Of a stretch of 11,674 bases of DNA, positions 5,978 to 11,674 are shown in pieces. The notes beneath the pieces were generated by a model that had not been told where the DNA came from, ran no database searches, and worked only from the letters and a program-made list of their open reading frames with translations. The DNA lies in assembly GCA_902495085.1 (NCBI GenBank), contig CABUWA010000054.1:1-11674 (forward strand), given 5' to 3'. This stretch comes from an uncultured Collinsella sp. (lineage in GTDB: Bacteria; Actinomycetota; Coriobacteriia; Coriobacteriales; Coriobacteriaceae). Every line of letters begins with the position of its first letter. Position 1 is the stretch's first letter. A program made the position numbers and the translations under genes.

Positions 5978-6527
5978 TTACGAGCGCGAGAGCGAAACGG
6001 TCGCCTTCAGTGGGTTTTTAAACGCAGAGCGCCAGCGCATCCTGGCGGCCGCGACGCCTGAGCGCCGCGCGCAGATGGAGGCTGCCGAGGAGTCGCGCGC
6101 GGTCTATCGTGCGTGGAACGCGGTGTGCTCGGGCACGCGCGAGGGACGGCATGTGACGGGCCTGCGCTACCTGCCCGAGTCCAATGAGCTGCTGGTGTAT
6201 CTCGACTCGCCCTCGTGGACGCAGGAAATGACGCTGTTGCGCGAGATCATTCGCGCGCGCATGGAGCGCGCCGGTGCGCATGTGGACGGCCTGGTGTTCA
6301 AAACCACCGCGCCCGGTCACACGCCGCCCGCCGCCAAGGAGCGCCTGCGCCCGGCGACGACCGAACGCCCGCCGGCCCCGCACGCCGACCTCAGCGATGC
6401 CGAGCGCACCGAGATTGAGCGCCAAGTGGCGCCCATCGAAGACCAAAAACTGCGCGAGGCCCTCGAGAACGCCATGAGAGCCAGTGCCGAGTGGGCCAAG
6501 GGCGTGCAAAGCAAAAAAGAGCCTTAA
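5964..6527 (+). CDS. dciA: DUF721 / DciA-type protein, probable replicative helicase-loading factor
   Basis: Residues about 45-113 have the DUF721 pattern: a helix with W51, an RHVTGLRYLP-type strand, then LLVYLDSPSWTQEM with W85 and a helix LLREIIRARM. This is the DciA family, which in bacteria lacking DnaC or DnaI serves replicative helicase loading or operation. The position after recF and before gyrB matches the DUF721 gene of other Actinobacteria. After a Pro/Ala-rich linker (about 114-142) there is a second, charged helical tail (about 143-180) that I do not recognise. The GTG at 5964 is supported by a purine-rich AAGGTGGTG upstream (from 5948) and overlaps recF by 14 bp, implying translational coupling. 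The family is secure; the helicase role is transferred from characterised relatives, and the symbol is by family only. Confidence 0.88.
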   Translation: MRRANYERESETVAFSGFLNAERQRILAAATPERRAQMEAAEESRAVYRAWNAVCSGTREGRHVTGLRYLPESNELLVYLDSPSWTQEMTLLREIIRARMERAGAHVDGLVFKTTAPGHTPPAAKERLRPATTERPPAPHADLSDAERTEIERQVAPIEDQKLREALENAMRASAEWAKGVQSKKEP

Positions 6528-6553
6528 ATCGCATCTGGTGGCCTTGTAGAGCC

Positions 6554-6583
6554 AAATACCCTCGTTCCCGAGGGTATTTTTTT
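6554..6583 (+). terminator. Intrinsic terminator after the DUF721 gene
   Basis: AAATACCCTCG (6554-6564) pairs perfectly with CGAGGGTATTT (6569-6579) around a TTCC loop, giving an 11-bp stem followed by a run of T (T7 from 6577 to 6583, partly inside the stem). It lies 27 bp after the stop codon and separates the dnaN-recF-DUF721 unit from gyrB, which must then have its own promoter. Because the stem is flanked by A and T runs it could act in both directions. Confidence 0.92.
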
Positions 6584-6632
6584 ACGATAAACTAGTAAGG
6601 CTGTACACATTTTCTTGACTGAAGGAGGACGT

Positions 6633-8663
6633 GTGGCAAACGAAAACGATTACGATGGCGGCGAGATTAAGATTCTCGAAGGTCTCGAGGCCGTTCGTAA
6701 GCGCCCGGGCATGTATATCGGCTCGACGAGCGCCAGCGGTCTGCATCACCTGGTGTGGGAGATCGTTGACAACTCCGTCGACGAGGCCATGGCCGGTTTC
6801 TGCACCGAGATCCAGGTGACGGTCCACGCCGACAACTCCATCACGGTCGTCGACAACGGGCGCGGCATCCCCGTCGACGAGCACCCTGTTAAAAAGATTC
6901 CGACGCTTGAGGTCGTTATGACGATCTTGCACGCCGGCGGTAAGTTCGACAACTCGGCCTATAAGGTCTCGGGCGGCCTGCACGGCGTGGGCATCTCCGT
7001 CGTCAACGCACTGTCCAAGCGCGTGGTCGTTCAGGTTCGTCGCGACGGCAACACCTACGAGATGGAGTTCTCGCGCGGCAAGACCGTCAAGAAGATGGAG
7101 GTCGTGGGCACCTCGGATTCGACGGGCACCACCGTCACCTTCTGGCCCGACGACGAGATCTTCGAGACCTGCATCTACGATTTCGATACGCTGCACAACC
7201 GTCTGCAGGAGACGGCGTTCCTCAATAAGAACCTCAAGATCGTGCTGACCGACGAGCGCGAGGCGACTCCCCACGTGGAGGAGTTTTGCTACGAGGGCGG
7301 CATCATCGACTTCGTCAAGTTCCTCAACGAGGGCAAGGACGTCCCCGAGGCCTTTAAGGAGCCCATCTACATCGAGGGCAAATCGGACCCGGACGCGCCT
7401 GTGGCCAAGATGGGCGAGGTCGAGGTTTCCCTGCAGTGGAATAGCGGCTACGGCGAGAACGTCATGTCGTTTGCCAACGACATCTACACCCCCGAGGGCG
7501 GCATGCACCTTGAGGGCTTCCGCACCGCGCTCACCCGCGTGATCAACGATTACGCGCGCAAACAGAACCTGCTCAAGGAAAAAGACGCCAACCTGACCGG
7601 CGACGATGTGCGCGAGGGCCTTTCGGCCGTTATCTCGGTCAAGCTGCCCGATCCGCAGTTTGAGGGCCAGACCAAGGCAAAGCTCGGCAGCTCCTATATG
7701 CGCGCGCTGACGCTCAAGATCGTGACCGACGGCCTTGCCGATTACCTCGAGGAGCACCCTAAGCCCGCTCGCGAGATCGTCAAGAAGGCCCAACAGGCCT
7801 GCAAGGCGCGCAACGCCGCCCGCAAGGCGCGCGAGGCGACCCGCCGCAAGAGCCTGCTCGAGACGGCGTCGCTGCCCGGCAAGCTCGCCGACTGCTCGGT
7901 GCGCGACGCCGAGTTGACTGAGCTCTTTATCGTAGAGGGCGACTCGGCAGGCGGCTCGGCCAAGGACGGCCGTCGCCGAGACATCCAGGCGATCCTACCC
8001 CTGCGCGGCAAGATTTTGAACGTCGAGCGCGTGGGCGATCATCGTGCGTTCTCGAGCGACACCATCCAGTCACTCATCACTGCGATCGGCTGCGGCGTCA
8101 CGACGAGCGCCGGCGACGGCGGCGACTTTGATATCACCAAGGCCCGCTACCACAAGATCATCATCATGACCGATGCAGACGTCGACGGTGCGCATATCCG
8201 CATCCTGCTGCTGACGTTCTTCTACAAGTACATGCGCCCGCTGATTGACGCCGGCTACGTTTACGTTGCTTGCCCGCCCATCTTTGGCATCAAGGTGCGT
8301 AACAAGATTCACTACGTGTATCCCAACGGCCGCCAGCCCGAAGACGAGATTCTGCGCGACACCATCCAGAGCCTGGGACTGAATCCCGACGACAACGACG
8401 AGGACGGCAAGGCCAAGGATGGCAAGATCACTAAGAAGCGCAAGGGCTACACTGTCCAGCGCTACAAGGGCCTGGGCGAGATGGACCCCAAGCAGCTTGC
8501 CTCGACGACGATGGACCCCAAGACCCGCATCCTGCAGCGTGTGTCGATCGAGGACGCCGTGGTGGCGGACCGCGCCGTGCGCGAACTGATGGGTTCCGAG
8601 GTCGGCTATCGCCGTGAGTACATCGAAAAGCATGCGCATGATGCTCGATTCTTAGACGCCTAG
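6633..8663 (+). CDS. gyrB: DNA gyrase subunit B
   Basis: GyrB is the ATPase subunit of the type IIA topoisomerase that introduces negative supercoils. Visible elements are the GHKL ATPase with E43 (catalytic base) and N47 in EIVDNSVDEA, DNGRGIP around 74-80, GGLHGVG around 114-120, the transducer lysine in GQTKAKLG near 346, the TOPRIM EGDSAGGSA near 434-442 with DADVDG near 513-518, and the C-terminal YKGLGEMDPKQL. Its 676 residues are in the range of the short GyrB class. A charged, Asp/Lys-rich insertion of about 20 residues lies near 582-604, before the KGLGEM motif. Start: GTG 6633 has AGGAGG at 6623-6628; an in-frame TTG at 6615 lies upstream of that site and was rejected. It follows a terminator, so a promoter must lie in 6580-6620; only a poor TTTACG-N17-TACACA candidate is visible. 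gyrA follows in the same direction. Confidence 0.98.
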   Translation: MANENDYDGGEIKILEGLEAVRKRPGMYIGSTSASGLHHLVWEIVDNSVDEAMAGFCTEIQVTVHADNSITVVDNGRGIPVDEHPVKKIPTLEVVMTILHAGGKFDNSAYKVSGGLHGVGISVVNALSKRVVVQVRRDGNTYEMEFSRGKTVKKMEVVGTSDSTGTTVTFWPDDEIFETCIYDFDTLHNRLQETAFLNKNLKIVLTDEREATPHVEEFCYEGGIIDFVKFLNEGKDVPEAFKEPIYIEGKSDPDAPVAKMGEVEVSLQWNSGYGENVMSFANDIYTPEGGMHLEGFRTALTRVINDYARKQNLLKEKDANLTGDDVREGLSAVISVKLPDPQFEGQTKAKLGSSYMRALTLKIVTDGLADYLEEHPKPAREIVKKAQQACKARNAARKAREATRRKSLLETASLPGKLADCSVRDAELTELFIVEGDSAGGSAKDGRRRDIQAILPLRGKILNVERVGDHRAFSSDTIQSLITAIGCGVTTSAGDGGDFDITKARYHKIIIMTDADVDGAHIRILLLTFFYKYMRPLIDAGYVYVACPPIFGIKVRNKIHYVYPNGRQPEDEILRDTIQSLGLNPDDNDEDGKAKDGKITKKRKGYTVQRYKGLGEMDPKQLASTTMDPKTRILQRVSIEDAVVADRAVRELMGSEVGYRREYIEKHAHDARFLDA

Positions 8664-8664
8664 C

Positions 8665-8759
8665 TTTCCCAGGCACCCCATCTTGCCCTTCAGGATTTCG
8701 GGCGCCGCACGCAAGGCGTGCGCCCTCATCCTTCAGGGCAACCTGGGGCACCTGGAAAA
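8665..8759. repeat. Long imperfect hairpin in the gyrB-gyrA spacer
   Basis: The left arm (8665-8696) and right arm (8728-8759) are inverted copies. They form paired blocks TTT, CCAGG, CCCCA, TTGCCCT and AGGAT, interrupted by one single mismatch and three symmetric 2x2 mismatches. The apical part (8697-8727) contains another inverted repeat, GCACGC (8706-8711) with GCGTGC (8715-8720), flanked by GGGC and GCCC. There is no T-tract after it, so it is not a normal terminator. It begins 2 bp after the gyrB stop codon. It could be a processing or attenuation structure, or the remnant of a palindromic intergenic element. Confidence 0.65.
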
Positions 8760-8778
8760 CCTAGGAGGGTTGCCCGGC

Positions 8779-8805
8779 ATGCCTGGTAATCCGTCTCCGC
8801 GGTAG
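8779..8805 (+). CDS. Possible 8-codon leader peptide upstream of gyrA
   Basis: ATG at 8779 opens a frame encoding MPGNPSPR and ending with TAG at 8803-8805. AGGAGGG (8763-8769) precedes it at a 9-nt spacing, a better spacing than that of gyrA itself. It sits between the large hairpin and gyrA, whose GTG is 37 bp downstream. Three of the eight codons are Pro. It may be a leader peptide coupling translation to gyrA expression, or a chance small frame: no homology or expression evidence is available. Confidence 0.35.
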   Translation: MPGNPSPR

Positions 8806-8842
8806 GGAAACTAGTGGACCACGCAAACCATGAGGAGGTAAC

Positions 8843-11584
8843 GTGGCAGACGATATCAACAATAACGAGGGTATGGACGAGGCTGGCGACGCTGGCATGC
8901 CCGACGATCTGAAGCGCCTGCTTGCCCGTGCTGAGCAGGGCGAGGACGGCGACCCGGACGCCTATAACCCCGATGCCGATGATGATGAGGAAGAAGACGA
9001 CGACGGTGAGCTCGAGGAGAGCTTTGGCGAAGTCGACCGTGGCGCCTCGGCCGGCGAGGATATCAACGGCGGCCAGCTCCAGATTTCGGAGTTTGGCCAC
9101 GAGATGAAGCAGTCGTTTATCGAGTACTCGATGTCGGTCATCACGGCGCGCGCCCTGCCGGACGTGCGCGATGGCTTAAAGCCGGTACACCGTCGCATCC
9201 TGTACGCAATGAACGAGAGCGGCATCTACCCCAACCGTCCGCACAAGAAGTCGGCCTGGACGGTCGGCGAAGTTATCGGTAAGTACCATCCGCACGGTGA
9301 CTTCGCGGTCTACGAGGCCATGGTCCGCCTGGCACAGTGGTTCTCCATGCGCACGCCGCTCATTGACGGTCACGGCAACTTCGGCAACATCGACGGCGAC
9401 GGCGCCGCCGCCATGCGTTACACCGAGAGCCGTCTGGCAAAGCCCGCCATGGAGCTCCTGCGCGACTTGCAGAAGGACACCGTCGACTGGCAGCCCAACT
9501 ACGACGAGTCGCTCGCCGAGCCCCAGGCGCTGCCCGCGCGTTTCCCCAACCTGCTGGTCAACGGCAGCCAGGGCATCGCCGTCGGCATGGCCACCAACAT
9601 CGCCCCGCACAACCTCACCGAGGCGATCGAGGCCACGTGCTACCTTATCGACAACCCCGACGCCACCGTCGACGAGCTCATGCAGATCATGCCCGGTCCG
9701 GACTTCCCCACCGGCGCCATCATCATGGGCAGTGCTGGCATTAAGCAGAGCTACGAGACCGGCCGCGGCTCCATCACCGTGCGCGCCAAGGCTCATGTGG
9801 AGTCCACCAAGACCGGCCGTAGCCGCCTGGTCTTTACTGAGATTCCCTATATGGTCAACAAGGGCACCCTACAGGAGAAGATCGCCCAGCTCGTCAACGA
9901 CAAGCGCATCGAGGGTATCTCGGATATGCGCGACGAGTCCAATCAGAAGGGTATTCGTCTAGTCATCGAGCTCAAGAAGGGCGTCATCCCGCAGGTCGTA
10001 CTCAACAACCTGTACAAGTACACCTCGCTGCAGACGACCTTTGGTGCCAACAACCTGGCGCTTGTCAACGGCGTTCCCAAATGCCTGAGCCTGCGCGAGA
10101 TGCTGCAGCACTACATCGACCACCAGGTCGACGTCGTCACCCGCCGCACCCGTTTTGACCTCAAGAAGGCACAGGCGCGTGCCCATATCCTCGAGGGCTA
10201 CCTGATGGCCCTTGACCATATCGACGAGGTCATTAGCATTATCCGCTCCTCGCAGACCGACTCCGAGGCCAGCAGCCGCCTGATCGAGCGCTTTGGCTTT
10301 ACGCCCGAGCAGACCACGGCCATCCTCGAGATGAAGCTGCGTCGCCTGACCGGCCTGGAGCGCGACAAAATTCAGGAAGAGCTGGACGGCCTGCGCCGCG
10401 CCATCGCCTACTACGAGGACCTGCTGGCGCACGAGGAGAAGATTCTGGGCGTCATCAAGGAAGAGATGCGCGAGATCTCCAAGAAGTTCGGCGACAAGCG
10501 CCGTACCGAGATCAGCCAGGTTGAGAAGGACCTGGACGTCGAGGACCTCATTGCCGACGAGGACATGGTCGTGACCATCACCCACACCGGCTATGTCAAG
10601 CGCATCCCGGTGGCCGCCTACCGCGCCCAAAAGCGCGGCGGCAAGGGCGTGTCGGGCGTCAATCTCAAAGAGGACGACGTTATCGACGAGATGTTTATCG
10701 CATCCACGCACGAGTACGTGCTGTTCTTCTCGAGCAAGGGCAAAGTCTATCGACTGAAGGTGCATGAGCTGCCTGTTGGCACGCGCCAGGCGCGCGGCAC
10801 CGCGATCGTCAACCTGCTGCCTTTCGAGGAGGGCGAGAAGATCGCGAGCGTCATCAGCTGCCGCGAGTTCCCCGCCGACGAGTACCTGATGTTTGCCACC
10901 AAGAGCGGCATGGTCAAGAAGACCGTGATGAGCGCCTACGACCGTAGTCGCCGCGATGGCCTGATCGCCATCAACCTGAGGGACGACGACGCGCTGCTCG
11001 CTGTACGTCGCGTGCGCGAGGGTGACAAGATCATCATGGCAACCACCGCGGGTAAGGCGATTATGTTCCCCGAGGACCAGGTGCGCGCCACCGGTCGCGA
11101 TACCAGCGGCGTCCGCGGCATTGGCATGAAGGAAGGCGTGAGCGTTCTTGGCATGGAGATTACTAACGGTAACGGCGACCTGTTTGTCATTACCGAGCGC
11201 GGCTACGGCAAACGCACGCCGGTCTCGGATTACCCGGAGCAGAACCGCGGCGGTCAGGGTGTCTACACCATCCAGATGACCGAGCGCAAGGGTAACCTCG
11301 CAGCCATGAAGACGGTGGGCCCGCAGCATGAGCTGTTCATCGTGACGGAGGGTGCGACGGTCATTCGCGTCAAGACCGACGAGATCAGCCAAACCGGTCG
11401 CGCCACCCAGGGCGTCAAGATGATGACTGTCGACGACAACGACCGCATCTGCGCCGTAGCCCGGATGACGGCCGCCAAAGAGAAGCCCGAAGGCGAAGGC
11501 ACCGAGGCCGCAGCCGACACCGAAGAGGCCCCAGTCGACCTAGGCGACGGCAACGACATGCCAGAAGATCTCCTAGACGAGTAA
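8843..11584 (+). CDS. gyrA: DNA gyrase subunit A
   Basis: GyrA is the DNA breakage-reunion subunit of gyrase. The winged-helix core begins near residue 85 with a stretch like E. coli ELKSSYLDYAMSVI. The catalytic Tyr is Y193 in MRYTE (E. coli Tyr122; offset 71). The GyrA box QKRGGKG at 596-602, a Lys variant of QRRGGKG, and the beta-pinwheel C-terminal domain distinguish it from ParC. The C-terminus is acidic, as in other gyrases. Odd points are an N-terminal extension of about 70 residues with an Asp/Glu run at about 44-59, and Phe154 and Glu158 at the positions equivalent to Ser83 and Asp87. The GTG start at 8843 is supported by GAGGAGGT at 8832-8839; the later ATG at 8873 lacks such support. 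Its 913 residues exceed the usual ~820-880. It is likely co-expressed with gyrB and is followed by a terminator. Confidence 0.98.
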   Translation: MADDINNNEGMDEAGDAGMPDDLKRLLARAEQGEDGDPDAYNPDADDDEEEDDDGELEESFGEVDRGASAGEDINGGQLQISEFGHEMKQSFIEYSMSVITARALPDVRDGLKPVHRRILYAMNESGIYPNRPHKKSAWTVGEVIGKYHPHGDFAVYEAMVRLAQWFSMRTPLIDGHGNFGNIDGDGAAAMRYTESRLAKPAMELLRDLQKDTVDWQPNYDESLAEPQALPARFPNLLVNGSQGIAVGMATNIAPHNLTEAIEATCYLIDNPDATVDELMQIMPGPDFPTGAIIMGSAGIKQSYETGRGSITVRAKAHVESTKTGRSRLVFTEIPYMVNKGTLQEKIAQLVNDKRIEGISDMRDESNQKGIRLVIELKKGVIPQVVLNNLYKYTSLQTTFGANNLALVNGVPKCLSLREMLQHYIDHQVDVVTRRTRFDLKKAQARAHILEGYLMALDHIDEVISIIRSSQTDSEASSRLIERFGFTPEQTTAILEMKLRRLTGLERDKIQEELDGLRRAIAYYEDLLAHEEKILGVIKEEMREISKKFGDKRRTEISQVEKDLDVEDLIADEDMVVTITHTGYVKRIPVAAYRAQKRGGKGVSGVNLKEDDVIDEMFIASTHEYVLFFSSKGKVYRLKVHELPVGTRQARGTAIVNLLPFEEGEKIASVISCREFPADEYLMFATKSGMVKKTVMSAYDRSRRDGLIAINLRDDDALLAVRRVREGDKIIMATTAGKAIMFPEDQVRATGRDTSGVRGIGMKEGVSVLGMEITNGNGDLFVITERGYGKRTPVSDYPEQNRGGQGVYTIQMTERKGNLAAMKTVGPQHELFIVTEGATVIRVKTDEISQTGRATQGVKMMTVDDNDRICAVARMTAAKEKPEGEGTEAAADTEEAPVDLGDGNDMPEDLLDE

Positions 11585-11624
11585 GAGGCCCTAGCTGGTA
11601 AAAATCATCAGACCCCTTATATCG

Positions 11625-11657
11625 GCGGTCGGCGCACTGCGCGCCGACCGCTTTTTT
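11625..11657 (+). terminator. Intrinsic terminator after gyrA
   Basis: GCGGTCGGCGC (11625-11635) pairs perfectly with GCGCCGACCGC (11641-11651) around a 5-nt loop. This gives an 11-bp GC-rich stem followed directly by six T (11652-11657). It lies 40 bp after the gyrA stop codon and closes the gyrB-gyrA unit. Confidence 0.95.
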
Positions 11658-11674
11658 GAAAATCTTTGAACCCC

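Noticed and set aside
6581..6609. TTTACG-N17-TACACA as the gyrB promoter
   Set aside because: Position is right but both boxes match poorly (four and three of six), so it is mentioned only as a possibility.
8829..8840. Minimal frame ATG-AGG-AGG-TAA overlapping the gyrA Shine-Dalgarno sequence
   Set aside because: The AGG codons are the ribosome-binding site itself and no Shine-Dalgarno precedes the ATG; most likely coincidence.

Overview
This is the replication-origin neighbourhood of a high-GC bacterium. The gene order (rpmH divergent | oriC | ATPase gene, dnaA, dnaN, recF, a DUF721/dciA-type gene, gyrB, gyrA) is the actinobacterial arrangement. The extra ATPase gene upstream of dnaA, the divergent DnaA and the acidic extension of GyrA suggest class Coriobacteriia, and most likely a Collinsella-like gut anaerobe. 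That assignment is inferred from sequence character, not from a search.

Layout. Bases 1-81 (minus strand) are the start of rpmH (ribosomal protein L34), with a clear promoter and Shine-Dalgarno site. Bases 160-353 hold a cluster of DnaA-box-like 9-mers with consensus TTTTCAACA, the left arm of oriC. Next is an unusual 450-residue protein: a GHKL/histidine-kinase-type ATPase domain, a long Gln/Pro/Met/Tyr-rich linker and a C-terminal winged helix. It lies 15 bp before dnaA, so the two are probably co-transcribed. Two more DnaA-box-like sites lie inside its linker-coding region. dnaA encodes a long DnaA (574 aa), and a near-consensus ParB site (parS) lies in the segment coding for its disordered linker. 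The dnaA-dnaN spacer (3520-3757) is the right arm of oriC: a perfect box next to dnaA, weaker boxes, then an AT-rich stretch with five consecutive DnaA-trio-like triplets just before dnaN.

dnaN, recF and the DUF721 gene are tightly packed and end at a strong intrinsic terminator (6554-6583). gyrB and gyrA follow as a second unit closed by another intrinsic terminator (11625-11657). The 179-bp gyrB-gyrA spacer holds a long imperfect hairpin and an 8-codon open frame with a good Shine-Dalgarno sequence. GyrA has an acidic N-terminal extension of about 70 residues, and carries Phe and Glu at the quinolone-determining positions equivalent to E. coli Ser83 and Asp87.

How it works together: DnaA binds the two arms and melts the trio/DUE region. 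The DUF721 (DciA-type) protein is the likely helicase-loading partner, DnaN is the clamp, RecF handles gaps, and gyrase removes supercoils. parS marks the origin for segregation. The ATPase-winged-helix protein is the least explained part. Its position inside the origin, sharing a transcript with dnaA, makes it a candidate lineage-specific regulator of initiation or of dnaA expression.
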